From Fulvivirga marina (lineage in GTDB: Bacteria; Bacteroidota; Bacteroidia; Cytophagales; Cyclobacteriaceae): 64,000 nt of DNA. Shown here in pieces: positions 53,567-62,788 of the stretch. Where the stretch lies: assembly GCF_016775155.1 (NCBI RefSeq), contig NZ_JAEUGD010000042.1:496001-560000 (forward strand), written 5' to 3'. The notes below the pieces were generated by a model. That model saw only the letters and a list, made by a program, of their open reading frames with translations, did not search any database and was not told the DNA's origin. A program made the translations under genes and the position numbers. Every line of letters begins with the position of its first letter. The stretch's first letter is position 1.

Positions 53567-54559
53567 ATGGAGGATTCTCGCATAGCCTTACCGATAGGCA
53601 CAACCTTGGATAGATACATAAAGAAAAAACAAGATGAGTTTCAGTATGCTACCGGTGAATTATCTCAATTGTTGCGTGATATAGCACTTGCAGGAAAAGT
53701 AGTGAACAGAGAAATCAATAAAGCAGGTCTTATTAATATTGTGGGGCCTATTGGAGCCCAGAATGTGCAGGGCGAGGACCAACAAAAACTTGATGTGCTA
53801 GCCAATATCAGGTTTATCAGAGCGCTTACTAAAGGAGGAGAGGCATGTGCAATTATTTCTGAAGAAGATGAGGAAATTACAGATCTTAATAATGATGGTA
53901 AATATGTAATAGCAATTGATCCGCTTGATGGCTCTTCAAATATAGATGTTAATGTATCCATTGGAACTATATTTTCCATATACCGCAGAGTGACTCCGGT
54001 AGGGACACCTATTACGAAGGAGGATGTTATGCAAAAGGGTAATGAGCAGGCAGCAGCGGGGTATTTGTTATACGGTTCATCAACCATGCTTGTGTATACT
54101 ACAGGTCATGGAGTTAATGGGTTTACTTATGAACCTTCTCTTGGTGAGTATTTTCTGTCTCACCCTAATATGAGTATACCGGAAAACGGAAAAATATATT
54201 CAATTAATGAAGGATCGTATAGTAGCTTTTCAACTCCAGTTAAAAGCTATGTAAACTTCTGTAAGGAGAACAGCTATTCTGGTAGATACATTGGGTCTCT
54301 TGTAGCAGATTTTCATAGAAATCTTTTAAAAGGAGGCATTTACATGTATCCACCTACGGCTGCATCACCGAATGGAAAGCTTAGGTTATTATATGAGTGT
54401 AACGCTCTGGCATTTATTGTTGAACAGGCTGGAGGATCAGCATCTACAGGCGAGCAGCGTATCCTTGATTTGCAGCCTGAAGAGCTACATCAACGAACAC
54501 CATTGTTTATTGGCTCAAAAAATATGGTAAGTAAGGTTGAAGAATTCTATGGAGTCTAA
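53567..54559 (+). CDS. fbp: Fructose-1,6-bisphosphatase, class I
   Basis: The 330-residue enzyme has the metal- and substrate-site string [20 protein letters not shown], the acidic ISEEDEEI and the C-terminal [11 protein letters not shown]. It hydrolyses fructose 1,6-bisphosphate in gluconeogenesis. Length is normal. It converges with and overlaps the next minus-strand gene by 4 bases. Confidence 0.97.
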   Translation: MEDSRIALPIGTTLDRYIKKKQDEFQYATGELSQLLRDIALAGKVVNREINKAGLINIVGPIGAQNVQGEDQQKLDVLANIRFIRALTKGGEACAIISEEDEEITDLNNDGKYVIAIDPLDGSSNIDVNVSIGTIFSIYRRVTPVGTPITKEDVMQKGNEQAAAGYLLYGSSTMLVYTTGHGVNGFTYEPSLGEYFLSHPNMSIPENGKIYSINEGSYSSFSTPVKSYVNFCKENSYSGRYIGSLVADFHRNLLKGGIYMYPPTAASPNGKLRLLYECNALAFIVEQAGGSASTGEQRILDLQPEELHQRTPLFIGSKNMVSKVEEFYGV

Positions 54560-54867
54560 CTACTATATTTTCTTCGGGTAATTACTTTTTGAAGTTCTCT
54601 CTCAATAATGAGCGTGGTCAGTTTGGGAGCTATATCACTTGGGTTGTCAACAGTTAGTATTTCTTTGACTTTGCTTTCACTAATGTCTATACGATACAGA
54701 GCATTGAGTAAGCGGGGCATATCTCTGTCAAGTAAATAGTTAATCACCGGAATCAGTAACTCTTTTAGATCATCTATTGATGTTACTGATTCCGGTAATG
54801 CATTTTGATCCAGAGAAAGATCTTTTTTTATTAAACTGACGGTTTGTAGAACGTCGTTTGATAACAT
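54556..54867 (-). CDS. Small conserved-looking soluble protein of unknown function
   Basis: The 103-residue protein is predicted mostly helical and soluble, with [20 protein letters not shown] and the charged tail ITRRKYSS. I do not recognise a family. Its ATG overlaps the stop of the DUF5606 gene by one base, so it is probably cotranslated with that gene and engB. Confidence 0.7.
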   Translation of the reverse strand: MLSNDVLQTVSLIKKDLSLDQNALPESVTSIDDLKELLIPVINYLLDRDMPRLLNALYRIDISESKVKEILTVDNPSDIAPKLTTLIIERELQKVITRRKYSS

Positions 54868-55313
54868 TATTCGGACTTTTTCTTTTTGGCTTCCTTCTCA
54901 GGCTTCTTTTCTACTTTTTCTTCAAGAAGTTTTGGAGCATTTTCCTTTAGAGCATTATACCAATTAATTACTTTCTTGATATCGGAAACATATACACGCT
55001 GAGGATCATAGTCAGGAATGATGTGTTTAATGAAAGCCTTTAATTCATCAGGTGCTGAAGTAGGGGTGACGCCCAGATCATTGTTAAACTCTTTATTTAT
55101 TTGCCTAAAAACATCTTCAAGTGGCCTTGATCCTTCCTGATCAGTGGTGTAAATAGAAATATCACTCAATACAGAGATTCTTTGGGTGGCACTTGCTACC
55201 AGCTTCTGCTTTTTGTCATCCAACGACTCCAGAATAACCCCTGTTCTTGTAGGCTTTACTATTTTGAAAAGACCACCTTTTCCGGCTACAGATGCGATGT
55301 CGCTATAATCCAT
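54867..55313 (-). CDS. DUF5606-family protein
   Basis: The 148-residue protein has the DUF5606 pattern ASVAGKGGLFKIVKPTRTG then VILESLDD, followed by a helical region and a lysine/glutamate-rich tail (about 128-148). The family is restricted to Bacteroidota and uncharacterised. It lies 49 bases downstream of engB and overlaps the next small gene by one base. Confidence 0.85.
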   Translation of the reverse strand: MDYSDIASVAGKGGLFKIVKPTRTGVILESLDDKKQKLVASATQRISVLSDISIYTTDQEGSRPLEDVFRQINKEFNNDLGVTPTSAPDELKAFIKHIIPDYDPQRVYVSDIKKVINWYNALKENAPKLLEEKVEKKPEKEAKKKKSE

Positions 55314-55362
55314 ATTATTAATTACTTTTAATTTTTGAACCTCAAAGCTACTTAATATTTTA

Positions 55363-55962
55363 TTATTTACTAGCAGATATCAGGCCATCAATATAATTCA
55401 ATAGCTCCTCCTTTCCTGTTCCCGTTTGTGATGAAGTGACTAACGAATCAGGAAGTTTCTCCCAGTACTTAAGAAGGTGTTTTTTGTACTTTGCGACAGA
55501 TGACTGGGTTTTGTTCTTTGATTGTTTGTCAGCCTTCGTAAAGACTATGGCTAAGGGAAGGCCTTGTTCGCCGAGCCAGTTAATGAAATCTACATCTATT
55601 GGTTGAGGAGCCAGTCGTGAATCAACTAGCACGAAAATACAGATCAGATTTTTTCGGGTGATCAGGTAGTCATGGATCATTGCTCCCCACTTTTCTTTCT
55701 CAGTTTTGGCTACCTTAGCCCAGCCATACCCCGGCAGATCGACTAGGTACCAGCTTTCATTGATAAGAAAGTGATTGATTAATTGTGTCTTTCCCGGCTT
55801 TCCAGAAACCTTGGCTAATTTTTTATGGTTGGTTAGCATGTTAATTAGCGATGATTTACCGACATTCGAGCGGCCAATGAAGGCAAATTCAGGAAAATCG
55901 GCCTCAGGACATTGGTTATGATTGCTACTACTTGTAACAAAGTCTGCTTTGGTGATTTTCAT
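55363..55962 (-). CDS. engB: Ribosome biogenesis GTP-binding protein YsxC/EngB
   Basis: The 199-residue GTPase has G1 FIGRSNVGKSSLINML, G3 DLPGYGWAKV, G4 FTKADK and the expected short C terminus. It assists late assembly of the large ribosomal subunit. It heads a three-gene minus-strand operon with DUF5606 and a small protein. Confidence 0.97.
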   Translation of the reverse strand: MKITKADFVTSSSNHNQCPEADFPEFAFIGRSNVGKSSLINMLTNHKKLAKVSGKPGKTQLINHFLINESWYLVDLPGYGWAKVAKTEKEKWGAMIHDYLITRKNLICIFVLVDSRLAPQPIDVDFINWLGEQGLPLAIVFTKADKQSKNKTQSSVAKYKKHLLKYWEKLPDSLVTSSQTGTGKEELLNYIDGLISASK

Positions 55963-56177
55963 TATATCGAGATATGGTTACGAAAAATAGAAACATTTAG
56001 CTATATTTATTAGCTAATCAGTAACCTTGTATTTTTTTAGTGTTAAAGTAATACTTCAATTCAATTTTAAGTATTATAATTGTTAATTAATAACTGAATA
56101 AAGTTTTTTACACATTAATACACTGCTATTTTTTTAACTTAAATATTTTTAAATTGAGCAGCAAATATCATTACAAA

Positions 56178-58289
56178 ATGTATAAACGGCTTAGATTTTT
56201 ATTTTTTATTGCATTTTTTCTCTGTTGTACATTAAACGTTTTTTCGCAAGTTAGTCCGGAGAATAAGAAATTAGCAGAAGATCTCGTGTTGACGGCAGAG
56301 GAGATTATGGCTGCAACTCAGGCCATGGATCAGGCACGTGAAATGTATGTGCAGGCAGTAGAGGCCGATCCAACTAATATAAAGGCAAATTATATGGCTG
56401 GTGATTTTCATTTGAGAACTGTTGGAAAGGATCGTGCAGTAAAATACTTTCTTAAAGTATTGGAGCTTGATCCCGATTACCGTTTCGATATTACCTACTG
56501 GATAGGTAGAAGCTACCAGTATGGGATGAATTTTGATAAGGCCCTTGCTTATTACAATCAGTATCAGGCTAAACTTATACAGCATGACGGCTACCGAGGA
56601 CGCGACCGTACAGAACTTCCCGAAGTTGAAAGGCGAATTTATGAGTGCGAAAACGCCATCGAGTTTGTTGCGAATCCAGCGCATTATTCTATTGTAAATG
56701 TTGGGAATGCTATTAACTCAGAATATGAAGAATATGCACCCGTGTTGAATGAGGATGAAACAACCATGATATTCACTTCAAGAAGGAAAGAGGGTAACCT
56801 TAACCAAAACGTGGATAGGGATAACAAACCTTTTGAGGATATATTTATATCTAAGAAAGTCAACGGGAAATGGGGATCAGCACAAAACATCGGGGATGTT
56901 GTTAATACGCCATATCATGGATCAAGCTTAGCACTTTCAGCAGACGGTAATCAACTATTTCTGTATAAAGATGATAACAATGGAGATATTTATGTGTCTG
57001 AACGTAAAGATGATGATACCTGGACCTTTCCTCATCCTTTAAGTGAAAATATAAACTCCACCGGTTTTAAGGAAAATGCGGTTTCTATATCACCAGACCA
57101 AAGCATATTATTCTTTGCCAGCGATAGACCCGGAGGTCAGGGAGGTATTGATATTTACTACAGTACAAAGGACCGTAATGGAGAATGGGCCAGATCAAAA
57201 AACCTTGGTCCCGTAATTAACACATCTTATGACGATGATGGTCCATTTATAGATTATGATGGTAAAACCTTATATTTCAGTAGTCAGGGCCGTAAGGGAA
57301 TGGGAGGGTACGATCTGTTTAAATCCGTATATGATAGTGCCGCCAATGAATGGAGTGAGCCGGAAAATCTGGGTTTTCCAATTAATACTCCTGATGATGA
57401 TATTTACTTTGTTAGTACAAAGGATGGTAAGAGGGGTTATTATGCATCGGTAAGAGAAGATGGCTTAGGGTATACTGATATTTACATGGTTACAATTCTA
57501 CAGGATGGGAAAATTGGGGAGACCGTTGCTTCGAAGAAGGTGGATAAGGAAAAAATAGAAGAACCTGAAGATAATGTTCGTAAAATTGATAAAGTTGAAC
57601 AGGAAGAGACAAAGCAAGAACAGGTTGAGCAGAAGGAAGTAAAAGAAGTTAAACCTCAACTTCAACCGGTAACAGTTATCGTAACCGTGCTGGACGAGGG
57701 TAATCAGCCTGTTGATGCTAAAGTAAGTTTAAGAAGCCTGTCAGATAATGTTGTGGCAGGCAAAAGCAGTAGTGGTACAGGTTCTTATCACTTTAAAATT
57801 ACAACACCTGATGCCAAGACATACCGATTATCTGTTGAAAAAGAAGGATATGTATTCCAGAACCTGGATATAGCTGTCAGGCCTTCTACAGATCCGCAGG
57901 TTATTGAAAGGACAGTAAACCTGAGAAAGCTTCGAATCGGTACGAGGTCAGTTCTTCGCAACATCTACTTTAACTTTGATAAAGCTACTTTTAAAGATGA
58001 GTCATATAACGAACTCAATAAGCTGGAGAATATGATGGCTCAGAACCCTGGTATGGAGATCGAAATTTCAGGGCATACTGATGATATAGGAGCAAAGGCC
58101 TACAATAAGATATTGTCTCAGAGAAGAGCTAACGCTGTTAAAGATTACCTTGTTAAAAAGGGTATAGACGCCAGAAGGGTAGCAGCGGTAGGCTATGGAG
58201 AAGAAAAACCACTAGCTAGTAATGATGATGAGAAAGAAGGCAGAGAGCTGAATAGAAGGGTAGAGTTCAAAGTAATAGGTGGTAAATAA
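56178..58289 (+). CDS. PorE-like TPR/PD40/CarboxypepD/OmpA outer-membrane protein
   Basis: The 703-residue protein has a signal peptide (MYKRLRFLFFIAFFLCC ... FSQ), TPR-like repeats (about 20-160), a PD40/WD40-like propeller (about 175-450; ILFFASDRPGGQGGIDIYY, LYFSSQGRKGMGGYDLFK), an acidic linker, a carboxypeptidase regulatory-like domain (about 500-585) and a C-terminal OmpA peptidoglycan-binding domain (about 590-703; NFDKATF, EISGHTDDIGAKAYNKILS, RRVEF). The same domain order is seen in PorE, a T9SS component. Bacteroidota have paralogues with other roles, so the assignment is tentative. ATG 56178 is preferred to an in-frame TTG 24 bases upstream. Confidence 0.85.
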   Translation: MYKRLRFLFFIAFFLCCTLNVFSQVSPENKKLAEDLVLTAEEIMAATQAMDQAREMYVQAVEADPTNIKANYMAGDFHLRTVGKDRAVKYFLKVLELDPDYRFDITYWIGRSYQYGMNFDKALAYYNQYQAKLIQHDGYRGRDRTELPEVERRIYECENAIEFVANPAHYSIVNVGNAINSEYEEYAPVLNEDETTMIFTSRRKEGNLNQNVDRDNKPFEDIFISKKVNGKWGSAQNIGDVVNTPYHGSSLALSADGNQLFLYKDDNNGDIYVSERKDDDTWTFPHPLSENINSTGFKENAVSISPDQSILFFASDRPGGQGGIDIYYSTKDRNGEWARSKNLGPVINTSYDDDGPFIDYDGKTLYFSSQGRKGMGGYDLFKSVYDSAANEWSEPENLGFPINTPDDDIYFVSTKDGKRGYYASVREDGLGYTDIYMVTILQDGKIGETVASKKVDKEKIEEPEDNVRKIDKVEQEETKQEQVEQKEVKEVKPQLQPVTVIVTVLDEGNQPVDAKVSLRSLSDNVVAGKSSSGTGSYHFKITTPDAKTYRLSVEKEGYVFQNLDIAVRPSTDPQVIERTVNLRKLRIGTRSVLRNIYFNFDKATFKDESYNELNKLENMMAQNPGMEIEISGHTDDIGAKAYNKILSQRRANAVKDYLVKKGIDARRVAAVGYGEEKPLASNDDEKEGRELNRRVEFKVIGGK

Positions 58290-58297
58290 ATCATTAT

Positions 58298-58339
58298 ACG
58301 GGCTGTTTTAAAACTGTTGTTAGTTTTGACACAGCCCGT
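58298..58339 (+). terminator. Intrinsic terminator after the PorE-like gene
   Basis: ACGGGCTGT (58298-58306) pairs with ACAGCCCGT (58331-58339), with an inner stem AAACT/AGTTT. The following T-tract is short. Confidence 0.65.
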
Positions 58340-58478
58340 TCTTACCTTAATATTTTCAAATACTTTTTAGGCTACGTTTAGCTGTTTATTGCAAACTAGA
58401 AACCTTTATTAGGAATTACTAATGGGATATAGGATATTTGCAGCAGTTTTAACAAATCCTCCTTGGTAGGGTTATATA

Positions 58479-59213
58479 ATGCAATATGCAATGGCGGTAG
58501 TACCATATAAAGAACAGCAGTCGGGTAAAAAGGAGCAGGTAGCTGAAATGTTTAACAGCATCAGCAAGAAATATGATTTTTTAAATCATTTTCTGAGTTT
58601 AGGTATAGACATTATCTGGCGGAAAAAGGCTATAAGTTTGCTTAAAAAGGATAGGCCCAAACTTATATTAGATATTGCTACAGGTACGGGCGATTTTGCA
58701 ATTGAATCGCTCAAACTAAACCCTGATAAGGTTATAGGTGTAGATATCAGTGAGGGCATGCTGAATATGGGACGTGAAAAACTTAAAAAGAGACAGCTCG
58801 ATAATAAAATTGAACTTCAGTTGGGAGATTCTGAAAAGCTACTATTTGATGACAATAAGTTTGATGCAGCTATCGTTTCTTTTGGTGTAAGGAATTTTGA
58901 AGATCTGGAAAAAGGACTAGCTGATATGTACAGAGTGCTTAAGCCAGGAGGGAAGACAGTTATACTTGAATTTTCGAGACCATCGAAATTCCCATTTAAG
59001 AACATATATAACTTTTACTTTAAAGCAATTTTACCTAAAATTGGTAGATTGGTTTCGAAAGACAAGGCAGCCTACACTTACTTACCAGAGTCTGTACAGG
59101 CTTTTCCTGATGGTGAAAGGTTTTTGGAAATATTAGAAAAAGTAGGTTTTAAAAATACTCAATGCAAGGCCCTAACATTTGGCGTAAGTTCAATATACAC
59201 TGGCGTAAAGTAG
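58479..59213 (+). CDS. ubiE: Demethylmenaquinone methyltransferase
   Basis: The 244-residue class I methyltransferase has the N-terminal MFNSISKKYDFLNHFLSLG and IDIIWRKKAI, SAM-binding LDIATGTGDFAIES, VGVDISEGML and FSRPSKFPFKNIYNFYF, all typical of UbiE/MenG. It methylates demethylmenaquinone in the last step of menaquinone synthesis. ATG 58491 is an alternative start. The porT start lies inside its 3' end. Confidence 0.95.
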   Translation: MQYAMAVVPYKEQQSGKKEQVAEMFNSISKKYDFLNHFLSLGIDIIWRKKAISLLKKDRPKLILDIATGTGDFAIESLKLNPDKVIGVDISEGMLNMGREKLKKRQLDNKIELQLGDSEKLLFDDNKFDAAIVSFGVRNFEDLEKGLADMYRVLKPGGKTVILEFSRPSKFPFKNIYNFYFKAILPKIGRLVSKDKAAYTYLPESVQAFPDGERFLEILEKVGFKNTQCKALTFGVSSIYTGVK

Positions 59214-59899
59214 TAATATCGGCATTTATAGTGCTGATTTGCTCTTCTGCGGCGTGGTCGCAACGCCAGGTAGGTATCAATAACCCTAATTATGACGATA
59301 GGTTCATCAGTTATGGCTTTTTAATTGGGCTACATACTTCTGCATATCAACTTAAATATTCTGATGAGTTTGTGAGCAGATCACTAGATTCATTATACTC
59401 TATTTCGCCCCGTTGGTCAGGAGGGTTTTCATTAGGATTTATTGTCAATATGAGGGTGGCAGACTTCTTGGATGTCAGAGCTTTGCCTACAGTAGCGTTT
59501 TATGAGCACTCACTTGAATACCAGAGGTTAGATTTACCTACCATTAATGAACTGGTTGAGACTACTGTTGTAGAACTGCCAATACTTTTAAAGTATAAAT
59601 CGGAACGTAGGGGAAATGTGAGGATGTATTTTGTCGGGGGTATAAAGCCAGGTTTAGAAGCATCAGGAAAAAATGATGTTGAATCCGTTGGGGACGATAA
59701 TTTGAGTGTCAGAGAATTTAACATGTCTGTAGATGTTGGTTTTGGTGTGGATTTGTATTATCCTCTATTCAAGTTTTCACCTGAAATACGTTTTTCCCGA
59801 GGTATCCAAAATATGTTAGGATCCGCTCAAAATGAATTCAGCGCTGGTATAGACCGGTTAAATACAAATACAATAACACTTTATTTCCTCTTTCAGTAA
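59162..59899 (+). CDS. porT: PorT-like T9SS outer-membrane protein
   Basis: The 245-residue protein has a signal sequence (VVISAFIVLICSSAAWSQ) and a beta-barrel body resembling PorT/SprT: ISYGFLIGLHTSAYQLKYS, VVELPILLKYKSERRG, FSPEIRFSRGIQNML. PorT is required for assembly of the type IX secretion system. In Bacteroidota porT commonly sits directly after ubiE, as here, which supports the call. ATG 59162 lies within ubiE, giving a 52-base overlap in another frame. No later ATG precedes the signal sequence. The SDR gene starts one base after its stop. Confidence 0.85.
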   Translation: MQGPNIWRKFNIHWRKVVISAFIVLICSSAAWSQRQVGINNPNYDDRFISYGFLIGLHTSAYQLKYSDEFVSRSLDSLYSISPRWSGGFSLGFIVNMRVADFLDVRALPTVAFYEHSLEYQRLDLPTINELVETTVVELPILLKYKSERRGNVRMYFVGGIKPGLEASGKNDVESVGDDNLSVREFNMSVDVGFGVDLYYPLFKFSPEIRFSRGIQNMLGSAQNEFSAGIDRLNTNTITLYFLFQ

Positions 59900-60655
59900 A
59901 TGTCAAAACGTATAGCACTTATTACCGGAGCAACTTCAGGCATTGGTTTATCAACTGCCAAAGTGTTGGCTAAAAATGATTTCAATCTTATAATATGTGG
60001 AAGAAGAAAGGATCGCCTGCAGGAGTTGGAACAAGAACTAGCTGCATTTTGTGATGTGATCTCTTTATCATTCGACGTAAGGGATAGAGCAGGTGTGGAG
60101 GCTTCTGTCAATTCATTGCCTTCTTCATGGAAGCAGATAGATGTCCTGATCAATAATGCAGGGAATGCCCATGGCTTGTCCCCAATTGACCAGGGAAGTA
60201 TTGATGATTGGGATGCAATGATCGATATTAATGTTAAAGGGCTATTGTATGTGTCTAAGGCTGTTATTTCTGGCATGGTAGAAAGGAAAAGTGGACATAT
60301 CGTTAACATAGGCTCTATAGCGGGCAAAGAGGTGTATCCTAATGGGAATGTATACTGTGCCTCCAAACATGCTGTAGACGCTATTAATAACGGTATGCGA
60401 ATGGATTTGAATCAGCATGGCATTAAGGTGACATCTATCAACCCTGGCCTGGTGGAGACAGAGTTTTCAATGGTAAGATTTAAAGGAGATAAGGAGAAGG
60501 CTGATAACACTTATAAAGGGATGACACCATTGATGCCCGAAGACATAGCTGAGACCATTCTCTTTGTTGTAACAAGGCCTGCGCATGTAAATATCAGTGA
60601 TTTGATTATTTTTCCCACGGATCAGGCTAGCTCAACTATTGTAAATCGTTCATAG
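59900..60655 (+). CDS. Short-chain dehydrogenase/reductase (YdfG-like)
   Basis: The 251-residue SDR has the cofactor motif ITGATSGIGLSTAKVL, the structural NNAGNAHG, catalytic Ser in NIGSIAGKEV, YCASKHAV with the catalytic Tyr and Lys, and INPGLVETEF. It resembles NADP-dependent 3-hydroxy acid dehydrogenases. It begins right after the porT stop, so it is cotranscribed with ubiE and porT. It overlaps the end of the convergent hydrolase gene by 6 bases. Confidence 0.92.
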   Translation: MSKRIALITGATSGIGLSTAKVLAKNDFNLIICGRRKDRLQELEQELAAFCDVISLSFDVRDRAGVEASVNSLPSSWKQIDVLINNAGNAHGLSPIDQGSIDDWDAMIDINVKGLLYVSKAVISGMVERKSGHIVNIGSIAGKEVYPNGNVYCASKHAVDAINNGMRMDLNQHGIKVTSINPGLVETEFSMVRFKGDKEKADNTYKGMTPLMPEDIAETILFVVTRPAHVNISDLIIFPTDQASSTIVNRS

Positions 60656-61288
60656 AAAGATATCCTTAAGAGGAGGAGTTACGATATCATGACCACCCTT
60701 GAAGGAAATAACTTTAGGGGATACTCCCAACTTTTTTGAGAGTTCCTTCATTTCATCCATACGCTCTTTGGTTAGAAATGGATCATCTGTGCCATAGACA
60801 TAGTATATCATTTTATTTGAGAATTGGTGCGAAGCTTTTTCAAAGTCCATGTCAGGGGGGAATATTCCTGCCCACAGAATTAGTTTATCAAATGATATGA
60901 GGCTCATTGCTGCCCACCTGGAAGCTGTTGCTGCCCCTTGAGAAAAGCCGATTATTGATGTTTTTATATCTTGCCGGCCTGAGGTAAGCTTTTGATATAT
61001 GGTGGTGAGGTAGTTGATGTAGTTTTTAATATCGGTAAGTCGTTCTTCTTTAGTCATCCATGTTGCTCCAACTCTGCCGCTGAATCCCGCAAGATAAAAC
61101 CTGGAAAGCCCTTCTGGTGCTATTATACAAGTTTCATTATTCTGAAGGGCATCAAATTTGCGCATAAAGTACTTGGCCTGCTGGCCATACCCATGAATGA
61201 CGAAAATAAGCTGTTTTGTATCGGCAGTAATTTCTGCTGACTGGAAATACCTTGCCTCAAATCCAAAGTTGATACACTCTTGTTTCAT
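60650..61288 (-). CDS. Alpha/beta hydrolase (phospholipase/carboxylesterase-like)
   Basis: The 212-residue protein has the N-terminal IFVIHGYGQQAKYF, nucleophile elbow GFSQGAA, an acidic residue in VYGTDDPFL and the histidine in SFKGGHDIVTP, the pattern of small phospholipase/carboxylesterases. A longer frame reaches 61444, but a strong terminator at 61295-61328 lies within it, so ATG 61288 (MKQECINF) is the true start. It appears monocistronic. Confidence 0.88.
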   Translation of the reverse strand: MKQECINFGFEARYFQSAEITADTKQLIFVIHGYGQQAKYFMRKFDALQNNETCIIAPEGLSRFYLAGFSGRVGATWMTKEERLTDIKNYINYLTTIYQKLTSGRQDIKTSIIGFSQGAATASRWAAMSLISFDKLILWAGIFPPDMDFEKASHQFSNKMIYYVYGTDDPFLTKERMDEMKELSKKLGVSPKVISFKGGHDIVTPPLKDIFL

Positions 61289-61294
61289 ATTGGG

Positions 61295-61328
61295 AAAATA
61301 AAAAAGCAGGTTCCTAAAAGAAACCTGC
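61295..61328 (-). terminator. Intrinsic terminator of the secreted-protein gene
   Basis: On the minus strand a 9-bp stem (61328-61320 with 61314-61306, one G-U pair) around a 5-base loop is followed by TTTTTTATTTT. It ends the transcript of the gene at 61354-61797. Confidence 0.85.
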
Positions 61329-61353
61329 CCGTTTGAAATTAGTTTATAAATAT

Positions 61354-61797
61354 TTATCTCTTGAATCCAAGTGCACTTCCTCCGCAAAATTTGGTGCTGT
61401 TGTCGAAGGTGTATTGGATATAATAAATACCAGTAGTGTTGCAAGGGTATGCAATAGCTGAAATGAATTGACCATTTAGCTTGCTGCTTGCTACTTGATT
61501 TCTGTTGCTGTCAAATAGTGATACAATGATGCCATCTGTACTTTCTCCGGTGGCACATACATTGATCATGTATTGAGTGCCTTTGGTAAATACGTAAGAG
61601 TATTCCACCTTGGTTTTAGAGCCTCCCTGACCATCAATCTTATAGCTTTTCAGGAAGTTGAAGCCTGAAGCTAGTTTAGGGATACAGGCATCTGTATATT
61701 GTTCCGGATTGCACTGGCCCTTTGCAGAACCACCCGATAACAGGAAAAATAGACCCACAACAAAAACTGAATAAATTGCCTTTTTCATATTACGCAT
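61354..61797 (-). CDS. Small secreted cysteine-containing protein
   Basis: The 147-residue protein has a signal peptide (MKKAIYSVFVVGLFFLLSGG ... KGQ) and a beta-rich mature part with five cysteines (CNPEQ, DACIP, INVCAT, YPCNTTG, KFCGG), probably forming disulfides outside the cytoplasm. I recognise no named family. The fourth residue of the longest frame is also Met and is a good alternative start. It follows the lipoprotein gene by 9 bases and is probably cotranscribed. Confidence 0.78.
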   Translation of the reverse strand: MRNMKKAIYSVFVVGLFFLLSGGSAKGQCNPEQYTDACIPKLASGFNFLKSYKIDGQGGSKTKVEYSYVFTKGTQYMINVCATGESTDGIIVSLFDSNRNQVASSKLNGQFISAIAYPCNTTGIYYIQYTFDNSTKFCGGSALGFKR

Positions 61798-61806
61798 GTT
61801 TTCCTC

Positions 61807-62709
61807 TTAACTGATTACTTTTTTTCTGATGGAGTTAATTACATCTTTAATGTTATTGACGTTATCTTGTGTGATTTGTATCTCACTTGAGCTATTGTCT
61901 TTAATCACCATTACTCCATCTACAATTTCAAATGTTGATTCTTTATATGTCTTAATTATTTTAATTGACTCGTACTGTTGCTGGAGTCTTTTCATGTCCC
62001 CCAAAAGTGATGCCATATTTTTATCTACCTCCTGATAAAAAGATAAAAGCAGCACTATGTTCTCTAAAATTATTTTTTGCTCGCCAATTTTTTCTTGCAA
62101 CTCTTTGTTAGAAGGATCTTTTGCGGAGACCTGACAAGTAATGTGCATTGCCTCTAGCCAACCTCCAGTGAGTAATAGTACACTTAAATTGGCTCGGTTT
62201 TGCTCTTGTAGATAGTGGTTAATACTGTTGAAGTTTTGTGTTGTGATCAGTAATAGTGAATCAAGGTTTTTGCTGTTGGTAGCCAAACGGCCTATGGTTT
62301 CGATATCGAAGAACTGACCTATGCTCAAACCATCAGCAAGTTCCTTGATGGCTGTCATATAATCCAGACCATCCTGATTTTGCTCATAGATGTTAGTATA
62401 GCCAAGGTCTGTACCATATATACCTAAGTTTAATGCTTTGCGGTAATTACTGTTGTACTTTGATATATTATCAGGGGAGTTTAGCAGGTTTTTGTCATAT
62501 TTCGTGCCTGATTCCCGTAGCAATACCGATATCTCTAATGGAGATGGGATTTGCTGAATGATGCTGCTGATTACTTCTTCTGAGATGGCAGGGCCTTCAA
62601 TTTTCGCTGAATCCAAGCTCTCCAGAAACGCTTTTTCATCTGGTTTTTTACTTGAATCACAAGCAGATATTATTAAAATCAGCAATAAACTGAATGATAA
62701 AATCCTCAT
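61807..62709 (-). CDS. Lipoprotein of unknown function
   Basis: The 300-residue protein has a lipobox signal (MRILSFSLLLILIISAC, Cys17), then a mostly helical body (DYMTAIKELADGLSIGQFFD, LQEKIGEQKIILENIVLLL) and ends with a repeated-lysine tail. It would be anchored in the inner or outer membrane. No known family is recognised. It is in line with the secreted protein and the ABC-2 transporter genes. Confidence 0.8.
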   Translation of the reverse strand: MRILSFSLLLILIISACDSSKKPDEKAFLESLDSAKIEGPAISEEVISSIIQQIPSPLEISVLLRESGTKYDKNLLNSPDNISKYNSNYRKALNLGIYGTDLGYTNIYEQNQDGLDYMTAIKELADGLSIGQFFDIETIGRLATNSKNLDSLLLITTQNFNSINHYLQEQNRANLSVLLLTGGWLEAMHITCQVSAKDPSNKELQEKIGEQKIILENIVLLLSFYQEVDKNMASLLGDMKRLQQQYESIKIIKTYKESTFEIVDGVMVIKDNSSSEIQITQDNVNNIKDVINSIRKKVIS

Positions 62710-62788
62710 AGGTAAAACATTAAAAAGTGATAAACAAAATTATAAATTCCTTTATCTATTACAAACCATAACCTGTTTTTCGGATAAG

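Noticed and set aside
54556-55313. Toxin-antitoxin pair (two small overlapping genes)
   Set aside because: One member is DUF5606 and both follow engB in a housekeeping operon; no toxin motif is visible.
61289-61444. Longer N terminus of the alpha/beta hydrolase
   Set aside because: The extension overlaps the secreted-protein gene and its terminator; ATG 61288 fits the fold.
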